From contig NZ_PQCD01000022.1 of the NCBI RefSeq assembly GCF_002964705.1, positions 189,186 through 253,185 of the forward strand: 64,000 nucleotides of DNA. The letters run 5' to 3'. Below the pieces are notes generated by a model. It had not been told where the DNA came from. It saw only the letters and a list, made by a program, of their open reading frames with translations, and made no database searches. Positions 44,260 to 54,124 of this stretch are shown piece by piece. Numbering within the stretch: the first letter of the stretch is position 1; each line of letters begins with the position of its first letter. A program made the translations under genes and the position numbers. Source of the stretch: Pseudoalteromonas sp. T1lg75. GTDB taxonomy: Bacteria; Pseudomonadota; Gammaproteobacteria; Enterobacterales; Alteromonadaceae.

Positions 44260-44733
44260 TTATCCTTCGGCGTATGCCTTGTCGCTTCGCCCATACCAGA
44301 TTTGGTATTTATCACCTTGGTATTTTAACAAGGTAAATAAATAGCCCGACGTCAGCATGATCAAACCACCAATCAACGCGGCTTCATTCATAACACCCAA
44401 GAAGCAAAAAAGGTAGCCACACACATGACTGAGTCGCTCAACATTATGAGCCGAGCGCCGTGTTGGCCTCAATTGCAAAAAATTAAAGACGAACCAAACC
44501 CTTAAAAACAAAGGCAGGTTTTTCCAGTTCTCTGAGCTTCTATCTATCATCACTTTCTCCTGATTCAATGTAGCTAAATCGACATTGAGTGCAGCAGCCA
44601 GGCACTTTTGAGACTCTAAACTCGCATTGGCACCACTTTCTATCCTTTGCACCGTTCTCACGTTGAGCCCGGACATCTGTGCCAATTGCTCTTGCGATAA
44701 TTGTCGACTCAAACGTAATTGTTTCAAATTCAT
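44260..44733 (-). CDS. XRE-family helix-turn-helix protein with membrane helices
   Basis: A 157-residue protein. Residues 1-60 form a Cro/CI-type DNA-binding domain (LRLSRQLSQEQLAQMSGLNVRTVQRIESG). The C-terminal half holds two hydrophobic segments (about 103-120 and 122-140), so the regulator is probably membrane-tethered. The start MNLKQLRLSRQ was chosen for the AGAGG box and because the helix-turn-helix begins there; an upstream start adds 35 unrelated residues. It is convergent with pfkA. Its targets are unknown. Confidence 0.8.
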   Translation of the reverse strand: MNLKQLRLSRQLSQEQLAQMSGLNVRTVQRIESGANASLESQKCLAAALNVDLATLNQEKVMIDRSSENWKNLPLFLRVWFVFNFLQLRPTRRSAHNVERLSHVCGYLFCFLGVMNEAALIGGLIMLTSGYLFTLLKYQGDKYQIWYGRSDKAYAEG

Positions 44734-44852
44734 TGCCTGCCTCTTACTGCTTATCCATGTCAAAGTGAAGATTGGACGAATATTAACACTGTCAGGTACG
44801 AAAGCTTCCCGACATTTACCCGACAGCGACCATTTCACAGCCTTAGCACAAC

Positions 44853-44881
44853 AAAAAAGCGAGCACTCAGGTCTCGCTTTT
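44853..44881 (-). terminator. Terminator after the LytTR regulator gene
   Basis: The stem AAAAGCGAG/CTCGCTTTT with a nine-base loop has a minus-strand U-run and lies 35 bases past the response-regulator stop. Confidence 0.75.
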
Positions 44882-44915
44882 AATAAGGTCTAAAATTTTG
44901 ACAAGGCGCTTGCTA

Positions 44916-45743
44916 TTAATTAGCTAACGCCGCCTTCACCTTATCGCGGTAGCTACGACTCACCTTCAGCTCTTGGCCATTGCTCAACACCAAAAGGTAT
45001 TCACCACTGACCTGAGTCACCAGTTTGCTGATCTGTTTGGAGTTGACGATGGCACTGCGATGAACGCGCACAAATAAGCTGGGGTCGAGCTCGCGCTCCA
45101 ACTCTTTCATGGTTTTACGCAGGATATGGGTTTGTCCATCACCACAATGAAGACACATATAATCGCCTGCGGCGTCTACCCATTGAATGCTGTTGGTGGG
45201 CACGCGGATGATCTCACCCTGCTCTTTCACCGCCAAAGATTCCGGATAACGCTTGGTTTCCAAGCTATCACCACTGGCGAGTTTCTTAAGAATTTCTTCG
45301 CAGTTATTACCGGTGATCCCGGCAACGAAACTGGCAAGCTTTTTCTTATGAAGGTTATCTTGTTGTGTTTTTAGATGTGATTGCACTTTTTCCACCGCCT
45401 GTTTTAGTCTTTCGTCATCCACAGGTTTGAGCACATAATCGAGCGCATGTACTTCAAAGGCCTGCACGGCATAGCGATCGAAGGCGGTAACGAACACCAC
45501 TAGGGGTTGCTTCTCGGCGGGCAAGTGCGCAAGCGCATCCGCGACCTCGAAGCCGTTCATTCCTGGCATCTGAATATCCAAAAAGACCAAATCAATCGTT
45601 TGCGCCTGGCACAAGGCCACCGCATCGCTGCCTTGGGCACATTGTTCAACCACTTCGATGTTATCGAGTTGGGCCAAACGCACAGCCAGGCCCTTGCGAG
45701 CTAACGACTCATCGTCGACGATCAGGGTTTTAATGGTACTCAC
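44916..45743 (-). CDS. LytTR-family response regulator
   Basis: A 275-residue response regulator. The receiver domain (about 1-120) has the phospho-acceptor D56 (VFLDIQMPG), acidic pocket D10/D11, T86-like VFVTAFD and K106-like YVLKPVD. A linker of about 40 residues precedes a LytTR DNA-binding domain (about 168-272; VRVHRSAIVNSKQI, SRSYRDKVK). The stop of the kinase gene overlaps its start by four bases, so the pair is one operon. The domain plan is that of YehT/BtsR and YpdB, which bind tandem imperfect repeats. Confidence 0.93.
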   Translation of the reverse strand: MSTIKTLIVDDESLARKGLAVRLAQLDNIEVVEQCAQGSDAVALCQAQTIDLVFLDIQMPGMNGFEVADALAHLPAEKQPLVVFVTAFDRYAVQAFEVHALDYVLKPVDDERLKQAVEKVQSHLKTQQDNLHKKKLASFVAGITGNNCEEILKKLASGDSLETKRYPESLAVKEQGEIIRVPTNSIQWVDAAGDYMCLHCGDGQTHILRKTMKELERELDPSLFVRVHRSAIVNSKQISKLVTQVSGEYLLVLSNGQELKVSRSYRDKVKAALAN

Positions 45744-46813
45744 TCTGTTACTGCCTTCTCATAAGGGATACGAATGTTGACGGTTAAACCGGTCGGCGTA
45801 TTCCCTGATAATACAAATGAATAATTGTTCTCGTAAAGTGTCTTTAATCTATCCTTGGTGTTGGCGATACCAACACCACCGGCATTAAGCAGCTGCCCGT
45901 CTTTAAGCTCGGTACCCGGTCCATTATCGCTGACCTCAAGCAACAACTCCTTGGCAAACACCTGAGCCTTAACGCTGATCACACCCCCTTGGGTCATATG
46001 AGCGATGGCATACTTCAACGAGTTTTCAATTAACGGCTGTAGGATAAGGCTTGGCACCAAGGCTTCTCTGGCCTCGTCGCTGATATCCATCTGTACAGCC
46101 AAGCGGTCGTCAAATCGCACCCGCTCAATATCTAAATATAGACTCAGGGCGTGCAGCTCTTGCTCTAACGCCACTTTTTTTATGGGGTCGGTGTTGAGTG
46201 TGTAGCGCAAAAAGTCACTCAAACGGGACACCATTTTGTTTGCATCCTTGTTTTCCTCAACCAAGATCAGGGTCGATATGGCATTAAGAGTATTAAACAA
46301 AAAATGCGGATTTAACTGGTAACGCAGCATTTTTAATTGCGCTTCATGGGCCATGGTATTGGCTTTGAGCGCCTTTTGCCGCTCTCCCTGAAGCAACTGA
46401 TAGTATTTGATCCCGAAATACAAACCACTCCAACATAAAATGATATAAACCGAATCCAGGCCTTGCTGGAAGTAGTAAAACCATTCGTCGGGTCTATACC
46501 CGTGGCGATAAATTTCCCATAGGTTAAACTTTTGTACCACGGACCACAGGGTTCCGGTGATATAGGACACCCCAAACACCACCAGCACCAAAATCCAGGG
46601 TTTGGCATTCCACACCCGGCGGTACAAATAGCGCAGCGGCACCGTCATCAGGCACCCGGCATAGGCATTAAGCAAGATCACGAACACGTAAATATCACGC
46701 ATTTCGAAGACCTTGGAGCCGATGTAATTAACCAGGGCGTAGCCTATCCATCCTGCGATTTGCAAAACCCAGAAAAAACGCTGGCGATTATCGACTAATT
46801 GCTGCCAATTCAA
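45740..46813 (-). CDS. LytS-family sensor histidine kinase
   Basis: A 357-residue sensor kinase. Four hydrophobic segments fill about residues 12-142. The His-kinase region holds the phospho-accepting H170 in YQLNPHFLFNTLN, followed by an HATPase domain with NSLKYAI, DNGPGTEL and GVGIANTKDRL. It lacks the longer membrane and GAF regions of E. coli BtsS and YpdA, so the signal is probably sensed within the short membrane domain. It lies directly downstream of maeA on the same strand, with a terminator between. A carboxylate such as pyruvate is a possible signal, from family and context only. Confidence 0.93.
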   Translation of the reverse strand: MNWQQLVDNRQRFFWVLQIAGWIGYALVNYIGSKVFEMRDIYVFVILLNAYAGCLMTVPLRYLYRRVWNAKPWILVLVVFGVSYITGTLWSVVQKFNLWEIYRHGYRPDEWFYYFQQGLDSVYIILCWSGLYFGIKYYQLLQGERQKALKANTMAHEAQLKMLRYQLNPHFLFNTLNAISTLILVEENKDANKMVSRLSDFLRYTLNTDPIKKVALEQELHALSLYLDIERVRFDDRLAVQMDISDEAREALVPSLILQPLIENSLKYAIAHMTQGGVISVKAQVFAKELLLEVSDNGPGTELKDGQLLNAGGVGIANTKDRLKTLYENNYSFVLSGNTPTGLTVNIRIPYEKAVTE

Positions 46814-46939
46814 AATTCACTAAACTCCCTGCTAACGCCATCAATATCCATGCGCGCTGCATACTTATCTAACATCATTATTAATAAAGCCAACCCAAAA
46901 GGCACTGTATTTGGTCTTATCTAACCCTTCCTTCAACGC

Positions 46940-46968
46940 AAAAACGCCGCACAAGGGGTGCGGCGTTT
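46940..46968 (-). terminator. Terminator after maeA
   Basis: An 11-bp perfect stem AAACGCCGCAC/GTGCGGCGTTT with a five-base loop and a minus-strand U-run starts 17 bases past the maeA stop. Confidence 0.88.
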
Positions 46969-46984
46969 GCAGGAAAGGCGTCGA

Positions 46985-48703
46985 TTAAATACTCACACGC
47001 TTATAGTTGCGGTACTCGGGATGCCAGTAGTTTTTGTCTATGGCCTTAATGATATCCTCATCACTGACCTCCAGCGCCTCACCCTGCTCGATGGCGACTT
47101 TGGCAACGGCAAAAGCGATACGTTTAGACAGGGCTTCGATTTGAGTCAAAGGCGGCAACAGGCTGCCCATCCCTGAGTTGGCTAACGGCGAACTCGACGC
47201 CAAGGTCTCGCTGGCGGCCATCAGCATTTCATCGCTAATGCGCTTGGCTTTAATGGCAATCACGCCCAAGCCTATGCCCGGGAAGATATAGCTGTTGTTA
47301 CACTGGGGAATGGTGTAATCCTTACCCTCATGGTTAATGGTACCGAACGGGCTGCCGGTGGCAATAATGGCCTCGCCATTGGTCCAGTTAAGCACATCCT
47401 GTGGGTGCGCCTCTACCTGTTTCGATGGGTTAGACAGCGGGAAAATAATCGGCTGAGGATTATTCTCGGCCATGGTACGCACAACCTGCTCGGTAAAGAG
47501 GCCAGGCTGACCTGACACCCCGATTAAAATACCCGGCTCGGCGCAGTGCATCACATCCAATAAGGACGGATAATCGCCGCTGTATTTCCACTGTGCCAGA
47601 TTATCCTGAGACTGCATTAGTGCCTGCTGGAAATCACGCAAGCCTTCCATGCCTTCAGTGAGCAGACCAAAACGGTCAACCATAAAGATTTGACTACGCG
47701 CCTGGGCATCGCTAATGCCTTCTGACACCATTTGGCTGATCACCTGCTCGGCAATACCACAGCCTGCAGAGCCAGCGCCAACGAACACTACCTTTTGCTC
47801 GCTTAATTTCGTGCCCTTGACGCGACAAGCGGCCAATAAGGTACCTACGGTCACCGCGGCGGTGCCCTGTATATCGTCATTAAAGCTACAGATCTCATCG
47901 CGATAGCGTTTTAACAATGGCATGGCATTAGGTTGCGCGAAGTCTTCAAACTGCAACATCACATTCGGCCAGCGGCGTTTAACCGCTTTGATGAAGAGAT
48001 CAAGAAACTCGTCGTATTCCGCCTGGCTGATACGTGGATGGCGGGCACCCATGTACATGGGGTCGTTCAATAATTTCTCATTATTGGTGCCCACATCCAG
48101 CATCACTGGCAATGTATAGGCCGGGCTAATGCCACCACAGGCGGTATACAGGGAAAGTTTACCGATAGGAATACCCATACCCCCAATCCCCTGGTCGCCC
48201 AGACCCAAGATACGCTCACCGTCGGTCACTACGATGACCTTGACCTTGCCCTTGGTGGCATTACGGAGAATATCATCGATATTGTGCCTGTCTTCATAGG
48301 CAATAAAAAGGCCACGAGAACTGCGGTAAATATCGGAGAACTGCTCACAGGCATCACCCACGGTTGGCGTGTAGATGATAGGCATCATCTCTTCGATATG
48401 ATCACGCACCAAACGGTAATACAGGGTCTCATTATTATCTTGAATGGCGCGCAGATAGATATGCTTGTTTAGGTTGTCACGAAAGCTCGAATACTGCTGA
48501 TAACAACGCTCGACTTGCTCTTCGATGGTTTCAAAGCGTGGCGGTAGTAAGCCAGCCAGGTTAAAGCTTTCACGCTCACGCTGGGTAAATGCACTGCCTT
48601 TGTTTAATAAAGGCGTTTCTAACAGAGTGGGGCCAGAATAAGGAATATAAAGATAATTTGGATCGCTGGATTGTGTTTGAGATGCGGATGATTTATCAGT
48701 CAT
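46985..48703 (-). CDS. maeA: NAD-dependent malic enzyme
   Basis: Oxidatively decarboxylates malate to pyruvate. The malic-enzyme signature [19 protein letters not shown] and the NAD-binding [15 protein letters not shown] are present, and the N-terminal half includes [17 protein letters not shown]. Its 572 residues match E. coli MaeA (565) and not the larger NADP enzyme MaeB, which carries a phosphotransacetylase domain. It is monocistronic, with a terminator behind it, and lies upstream of the LytS/LytTR pair. Confidence 0.96.
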   Translation of the reverse strand: MTDKSSASQTQSSDPNYLYIPYSGPTLLETPLLNKGSAFTQRERESFNLAGLLPPRFETIEEQVERCYQQYSSFRDNLNKHIYLRAIQDNNETLYYRLVRDHIEEMMPIIYTPTVGDACEQFSDIYRSSRGLFIAYEDRHNIDDILRNATKGKVKVIVVTDGERILGLGDQGIGGMGIPIGKLSLYTACGGISPAYTLPVMLDVGTNNEKLLNDPMYMGARHPRISQAEYDEFLDLFIKAVKRRWPNVMLQFEDFAQPNAMPLLKRYRDEICSFNDDIQGTAAVTVGTLLAACRVKGTKLSEQKVVFVGAGSAGCGIAEQVISQMVSEGISDAQARSQIFMVDRFGLLTEGMEGLRDFQQALMQSQDNLAQWKYSGDYPSLLDVMHCAEPGILIGVSGQPGLFTEQVVRTMAENNPQPIIFPLSNPSKQVEAHPQDVLNWTNGEAIIATGSPFGTINHEGKDYTIPQCNNSYIFPGIGLGVIAIKAKRISDEMLMAASETLASSSPLANSGMGSLLPPLTQIEALSKRIAFAVAKVAIEQGEALEVSDEDIIKAIDKNYWHPEYRNYKRVSI

Positions 48704-48858
48704 GATGCCTACTTAGCGCAGAATACAATTGCCTGATATTATTGCCCCTTGGGCTCAAATTGCAAACCCAAATCGGTTAGATTACGTATTCATTCCCAGT
48801 TTTTGAGCTTGTTAGCAATTAACCAACAAGCCCATGAATTTATATTAACATTGACGCC

Positions 48859-50622
48859 CTACTGACCCAGAGCAATGCCTTCACGTCGAGGATCGGCGCT
48901 GCCGTAGAGTTTGCCGTCAATCACCTCCACCGCATGTAGGCCTGAGTTTAAGTCGCCGATGCGCACCTCATGGCCACGCAACTCAAATTGCGCCTTAAGC
49001 TTTGCCAATTCGGTGCCCTGCTCCAAGGTAGTCAGATCGTTGCGATTGGTCAGACGCGGCATATTAATGGCCTGCTGGGCCGTTAGTCCCCAATCGAGTA
49101 CGCCGATGATGCTGTGCGCCACATAATTTATAATACGGCTGCCGCCGGGAGAGCCTATCACCAGGCGCAGTGAGCCGTCGTCATTAAACACCATCACCGG
49201 TGCCATCGAGCTTCGGGGGCGCTTATTGCCCTCAACACGGTTTTGCACGTAGTTACCATCACGTTTAGGCGAGAGCGCAAAATCGGTGAGTTGGTTGTTT
49301 AACAAGTACCCATTAACCATCACGGTCGAGCCGAAGGCCATTTCAATTGAGGTGGTCATGGACACGGCATTGCCCTTGGCATCAACAATGGAAATATGGC
49401 TGGTATTTGGGAGCTCAAAAGCGTCATCCTCGGCATAGCTTAGACCCACAACCGGGTTACCATGACGCTGCTTTTGGTCGCGCTCACCGATAAGCGTCGC
49501 ACGCTTGTCCAAATAAGCGGTGTCCATCAGGGCCTGAGTGGGGACAGGCTGAAAATCCGGGTCCGCCACATAGACATTACGGTCGGCAAAGGCCAACCGC
49601 GAGGCCTGAGTGAAATAATGCAGCGCCTCAGGGTCGTTAGCCGGGTACTGACTTAGGTTTTTGTGCTCCAGCAATTTTAGAATTTGCAGTACCGCCATAC
49701 CGCCACTGCTCGGCGGCGCCATGGAGCACACGCGGTAACCATGGTAGCCAACGCAAATAGGAGCCCGTTCTTTGGCTTGATAAGCCTGAATATCCGCGGT
49801 GGTTAACAGCCCTGGTGCCACTTCACTATGCTGCACGGCATTGGCGATGGCGGCGGCGTTATCACCCTGATAAAACGCCGCAACGCCCTGCTCGGCCATC
49901 TGTCTATATAAGGCCGCCAGTTGCGGGTTTTTGCGAATGGTGCCCGCTGCAAGGGGCTCACCGCCGGGGAAAAAGTACTCGCTCGCCGCAGGTAATTTCT
50001 CAACGCCCGGGTTTATGCGTCGGGACAGCAGGTTATGCAGTCGCGAAGACACTTCGAACCCCTGCTCGGCTAAGGCAATGGCATCACCGAACAGCTCTTC
50101 CCAGGCCAGGGTGCCATATCTTGCATGCGCGTCGGCCAGGGCTTTCATCACCCCGGGTACGCCCACAGAGCGACCACCGACAACCGCATCTATCCAGCGT
50201 ACCGCCTTGCCCTCGGCGTCAAGGAATAACTCAGGGGTAGCCGCCTGTGGTGCGGTTTCTCGACCATCAAAGGTGGTTAACTGACGCCCTTGACCGTCAT
50301 AGTGCATAATAAAGGCACCGCCGCCTATGCCCGATGATTGTGGCTCAACCAAGGTCAAGACCAATTGCACGGCAATGGCCGCATCGATGGCACTACCGCC
50401 TTTGGCCAAGACCGCTTCGCCGGCCCTTACCGCATAGGGATTCGCGGCGGCGACCATGTACTTATCACCAACAACCTGGTGCTTAGTGACGATACTGGTG
50501 GTGGCTTCGGGTTCTCTATCAGCGAGTACCTGTTTGGTGACACCGGGTTGTTCTGTGGTAACGCAGCCGATAGTAAGAAAAAGAGAGGCTGCAAGGATCA
50601 GCAGGGATTTAGAAAAAGTCAT
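48859..50622 (-). CDS. ggt: Gamma-glutamyltranspeptidase, probable lipoprotein
   Basis: An exported enzyme that transfers or hydrolyses gamma-glutamyl groups, for example of glutathione. From the start MTFSKSLLILAAS, chosen for its compact signal sequence, a lipobox LTIGC ends at C20; in-frame ATGs 6 and 13 codons earlier cannot be excluded, as no start has a clear ribosome-binding site. The nucleophile and autocleavage threonine is T407 in PNTSHISIVD, which becomes the N-terminus of the small subunit, and GSPGGSRI forms the glutamate site. The 587 residues match the family. A lipid anchor is unusual compared with the soluble periplasmic E. coli enzyme. Confidence 0.92.
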   Translation of the reverse strand: MTFSKSLLILAASLFLTIGCVTTEQPGVTKQVLADREPEATTSIVTKHQVVGDKYMVAAANPYAVRAGEAVLAKGGSAIDAAIAVQLVLTLVEPQSSGIGGGAFIMHYDGQGRQLTTFDGRETAPQAATPELFLDAEGKAVRWIDAVVGGRSVGVPGVMKALADAHARYGTLAWEELFGDAIALAEQGFEVSSRLHNLLSRRINPGVEKLPAASEYFFPGGEPLAAGTIRKNPQLAALYRQMAEQGVAAFYQGDNAAAIANAVQHSEVAPGLLTTADIQAYQAKERAPICVGYHGYRVCSMAPPSSGGMAVLQILKLLEHKNLSQYPANDPEALHYFTQASRLAFADRNVYVADPDFQPVPTQALMDTAYLDKRATLIGERDQKQRHGNPVVGLSYAEDDAFELPNTSHISIVDAKGNAVSMTTSIEMAFGSTVMVNGYLLNNQLTDFALSPKRDGNYVQNRVEGNKRPRSSMAPVMVFNDDGSLRLVIGSPGGSRIINYVAHSIIGVLDWGLTAQQAINMPRLTNRNDLTTLEQGTELAKLKAQFELRGHEVRIGDLNSGLHAVEVIDGKLYGSADPRREGIALGQ

Positions 50623-50719
50623 AAAAATGCCAGGGTCCATTGTCTTGTTTAAGATTGGCATCTTAAGGGAAATACCAATTCACTTAAATAGCTAATCATT
50701 CTAGCGGGCTAAATATCAT

Positions 50720-50783
50720 GCTCACTGTGTTGGGATTTTTCTATGTAGAATAACTACATAAGAAAAAACTCCGCCTTGTGAGC
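50720..50783. repeat. Dispersed hairpin repeat, copy B
   Basis: A long imperfect hairpin. The outer arms are GCTCAC (50720-50725) and GTGAGC (50778-50783), and the inner arms TTTTTCTATGTAG and CTACATAAGAAAAA close on the loop AATAA. The core TGTAGAATAACTACA (50744-50758) and the flanking words CTGTGTT and GCCTTGT recur in copy A at 33785-33869. It lies between the divergent ggt and rhombosortase genes. Confidence 0.7.
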
Positions 50784-50874
50784 ATATCATTTATCCAGCG
50801 CTATATCTGATCACATACTTAACAGAATTGGTATAAACGGGCACAATACGCAAAAAATAATAGATTATCGCCCT

Positions 50875-51462
50875 ATGTTTCAATCCTTGTTTAAAAAGTC
50901 GACCCTGTTTGCGCCTTTAGCCCTGATCATATTCTGCACCCTGATCATGGTATTCGACCTTAACCCCCTGTTACAGTTTGATCGCGCTGACATTAATGAA
51001 GGGCAAATATACCGACTGCTCAGTGGCAATTTTAGTCACAGTAATGGTGCCCATTTATTAATGAATATGGCCGGGGTCGGTGCACTGTGGCTACTCCATG
51101 GTCACTTTTTTACGGTTCGCGGCTATTGGCTGGCGGTCGTGAGCATATCAGTGGGGTGCACCGGGCTTATTTATTTGTTTGCCGACAACATCGATATTTA
51201 TGTGGGCCTAAGCGGCACCTTACACGGTTTATTAGTTTATGGCGCACTGAGGGATATTCGCAGCGGCGAGAAAACCGGTTACCTCTTGTTGTTAGGCGTA
51301 TTGGTCAAGGTGGGCTATGAGCAGTTTATCGGCGCCAGTGCCGACTTAGAAACCCTCATCGCCTCCCGGGTGGCCATTGAAGCGCATTTATTTGGCGTTA
51401 TAGGCGGTGTGGCGCTGGCCGCATTGCACTGGTTAAAGGCATCGCGCTCGCCAGTAAATTAG
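50875..51462 (+). CDS. rrtA: Rhombosortase (rhomboid-family protease for GlyGly-CTERM proteins)
   Basis: A 195-residue polytopic membrane protein with five to six hydrophobic segments. The catalytic serine motif GLSGTLHG (near residue 119), the upstream SHSNGAHLLMNM (near 61) and the C-terminal histidine region AHLFGVIGG match the rhombosortase branch of rhomboid proteases. Rhombosortases process proteins with a C-terminal GlyGly-CTERM signal, often type II-secreted proteases and nucleases. No protein in this window carries that signal, so its substrates are elsewhere. It is monocistronic and ends at a strong terminator. Confidence 0.88.
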   Translation: MFQSLFKKSTLFAPLALIIFCTLIMVFDLNPLLQFDRADINEGQIYRLLSGNFSHSNGAHLLMNMAGVGALWLLHGHFFTVRGYWLAVVSISVGCTGLIYLFADNIDIYVGLSGTLHGLLVYGALRDIRSGEKTGYLLLLGVLVKVGYEQFIGASADLETLIASRVAIEAHLFGVIGGVALAALHWLKASRSPVN

Positions 51463-51481
51463 CTTATCTAGAGAAGCAAAT

Positions 51482-51512
51482 AAAAAAAGCCCGGGGAGAC
51501 CCGGGCTTTTTT
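51482..51512. terminator. Bidirectional terminator between rrtA and the S9 peptidase gene
   Basis: The stem AAAAAGCCCGGG/CCCGGGCTTTTT with a four-base loop is flanked by A and T runs between convergent genes. Confidence 0.88.
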
Positions 51513-51532
51513 ATGCTGTTAACACTCAACCA

Positions 51533-54019
51533 CTATAGGTTTTCTTTAAACAGCTTATGGATACGACGGTATTCGTCTAACCAGCTTGAAGGTTGGATAA
51601 AGCCGTGCGGCTCCACAGGGAAGATGGCCGTCTCAAAGTTTTCTTTTTCCAGCTCGATAAAGCGCTGTACCAGACGCACTACGTCCTGGAAGAACACATT
51701 ATCATCCACCATGGGCGCGTTGATCAGTAATGGCTTTTGTAGGCCCTCGGCGAAATAAATCGGCGAGCTACGCTCATAGGCGATGGGATCCACATCCGGA
51801 TGGTTAAGGATGTTCGAGGTGTATGGCGCATTATAATGAGCCCAGTCGCTGACCGGACGCAGTGCAGCACCGGCTTGGAATGCATCTGGCGCGGTGAATA
51901 GAGCCATAAAGGTCATAAAGCCACCGTATGAGCCACCATAGGTGCCCACGGCGCCGGTATCAACGTTGGCATGCTCAGCCATCCATTGAATACCGTCAAG
52001 CAAATCCTGGGTCTCCGGTGTACCCATCTGACGATAAATGGCAGTACGCCAGTCACGGCCATAGCCTTTTGATGCCCGGTAATCCATATCCATGACCACA
52101 TAGCCTTCACTGGCCAGTAATGAATGGAACATAAATTCACGGAAATAACCGGACCAACCAAAGTGTGAGTTTTGTAGATAACCGGCACCATGGTTGAAGA
52201 TCACTGCCTTACGGGTCTTACCGCTTTCACCTTCTTGGTAGTCGCTTGGGTAATACACCTTGGCATACACAGGCTGCTCGCCGTGGCTTGATGGTACGGC
52301 AACAATTTGCGGCGCTACTAGTTTGGTGGCCTTAAACTGCTCGGATACCGTGTGAGTCAGTTGCGTTACCTCGGCCTTAGGGGCCGCGTCCATCACAAAT
52401 AGCTCAGGTGGATTCATAATGGTCGAGTGCGTCAGCAACAGTTTGCTCTGATCCGGGCTAAGTACATAGTCCGTCATGCCGTTAAGGTCGGTCAGCGCTT
52501 CAACCTCACCGCCTTGTAACGCCAGGCGATAGATTTCATAGATACCCGGGTGCTTTTTGTTACCCTTAAAGTACAGGTAGGCATCATCGTCGCTGAGCGT
52601 CAGGTTAGACACCTCAAATGCACCGCTGGTGCGCTGAGTCGCCTTACCATCGAGCGCCTTGGTATAGATATGACTGTAACCCGATTGCTCGGATAGGTAG
52701 TACAAGGTGTCACTGTTGTTGAACCAACCAAAATCATTAAAGGTGTAGTTGACCCAGGCATCATCATGTAAACGGTGCTGATTAACCAGCTTTTTACCAT
52801 TGAAATCAACGGTGGCAATCCAGCGGTCTTTGTTATCCCAGGCTTCCAGCATCACCGCGACCTGAGTACCGGCGTTGTTCCATTGGATAGCACTTTGATC
52901 CCAGCCCCAGTCCATCATCAAATTGATTTCACGGCGCTTCTTTTCAGATGTGTACTTTTTGCCTTCGCGGGCATAGTTTTCAGCCTTAACCTCGGCCAAA
53001 ACATCTTCATCCCAACCTGGCAGGGTGTTATAGGTCAAGGTCGACTTTTGCTTGTTGTCCAGGTCGATATACACCAGTTCGGTTTCCTGCGGCTTGGCAT
53101 CGGCCACTCGACGACGAGCCGGAACCGCATCGATACCGGCATCATCGGTGATGTAGTTAGGCATGATATCGCCTTCACCACGCCAGCTGCGGGTGTCGGT
53201 TAGGGCCACAATAAGCTTGGTGCCATCCGGTGATAGCTGGGCATCCACTAAGCGCTTGTTCTCGCCCAGGTAGATACTGGCATCGATGACCGAGTCATTT
53301 TCATCCATCAGCGCTTGTTGGCGTGCAGCGGCATCTTTTTTATTCTTTAACTGCAAGGCCACATAGTCGATCAGCTTATGCTGCTCTTTGGCAATGTAGC
53401 TGGTCGGCTCGCTCACCTTCACCGGCGTGTCTTCAAGCTTAAGGTTCACTAGCTCGCTGCGCTGACCTGTGCTTAAATCAACCTGCATAAACAGGTTGCC
53501 GACTCTGTATACCAAAGAGTTATCATTTAAAAACTGTGGCTTAGATTCAAAGGCAGAGGTCTTGGTAATTTGGATCAGGGTATTGTTAACCATGTCCTTA
53601 ACAAAGATATCCCCTTCAAAAACATAAGCCTGAAGACGCTTATCTTTGCTCATGACCGCACCGTCAGCGCCCAGAGTATGAAGCTCTTTTAAAGGCACCA
53701 CGACTGCATCGTCGCCAAGCACTTGAACATAATGATCTCTTAGTTCATTGCCCTGCTGTTTCTGCTTATAGATCACCGCACCTGAGTCGGCGCGCCAAAA
53801 TGCACCTTCGGGCTGATTACCCAACCAATCGGGATGGGCCATCGCCTGCTCTAAGGTGATGGCAATAGAGCCTGGTTTAGCAGGAGTCGATACTTGTTGT
53901 TTTTCAATCGTGCTGGACTCAAGGCTAGTCGGAGCATCACTTTGTGACGCCGTACTTTGACAGCCCGCGAGGATAAAGCTAGAAGCAACGGTGGCCGCTA
54001 GCACAGTTTTATGAAACAT
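51533..54019 (-). CDS. S9 (prolyl oligopeptidase/DPP IV-like) peptidase lipoprotein
   Basis: An 828-residue exported serine peptidase. From the ATG MFHKTVLAATVAS a lipoprotein signal ends in the lipobox ILAGC; a TTG ten codons earlier is less likely. The middle is a DPP IV-type beta-propeller (about 60-560), and the C-terminal alpha/beta-hydrolase domain has the triad S697 (GTYGGSYGG), D772 (MVDDN) and H805 (EPHGF). Such enzymes cleave dipeptides or short peptides, often after proline, in the periplasm. It stands alone. Specificity cannot be set by eye. Confidence 0.92.
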   Translation of the reverse strand: MFHKTVLAATVASSFILAGCQSTASQSDAPTSLESSTIEKQQVSTPAKPGSIAITLEQAMAHPDWLGNQPEGAFWRADSGAVIYKQKQQGNELRDHYVQVLGDDAVVVPLKELHTLGADGAVMSKDKRLQAYVFEGDIFVKDMVNNTLIQITKTSAFESKPQFLNDNSLVYRVGNLFMQVDLSTGQRSELVNLKLEDTPVKVSEPTSYIAKEQHKLIDYVALQLKNKKDAAARQQALMDENDSVIDASIYLGENKRLVDAQLSPDGTKLIVALTDTRSWRGEGDIMPNYITDDAGIDAVPARRRVADAKPQETELVYIDLDNKQKSTLTYNTLPGWDEDVLAEVKAENYAREGKKYTSEKKRREINLMMDWGWDQSAIQWNNAGTQVAVMLEAWDNKDRWIATVDFNGKKLVNQHRLHDDAWVNYTFNDFGWFNNSDTLYYLSEQSGYSHIYTKALDGKATQRTSGAFEVSNLTLSDDDAYLYFKGNKKHPGIYEIYRLALQGGEVEALTDLNGMTDYVLSPDQSKLLLTHSTIMNPPELFVMDAAPKAEVTQLTHTVSEQFKATKLVAPQIVAVPSSHGEQPVYAKVYYPSDYQEGESGKTRKAVIFNHGAGYLQNSHFGWSGYFREFMFHSLLASEGYVVMDMDYRASKGYGRDWRTAIYRQMGTPETQDLLDGIQWMAEHANVDTGAVGTYGGSYGGFMTFMALFTAPDAFQAGAALRPVSDWAHYNAPYTSNILNHPDVDPIAYERSSPIYFAEGLQKPLLINAPMVDDNVFFQDVVRLVQRFIELEKENFETAIFPVEPHGFIQPSSWLDEYRRIHKLFKENL

Positions 54020-54124
54020 AATTATTAGTATTGAAATTGCAGGTGCCAAGATTTAAGCAAAAACTCGACAATAAAGACAGGTGTTTTAGATTAAATACGC
54101 GCTTAACGAGGCGAATAACGGCAC

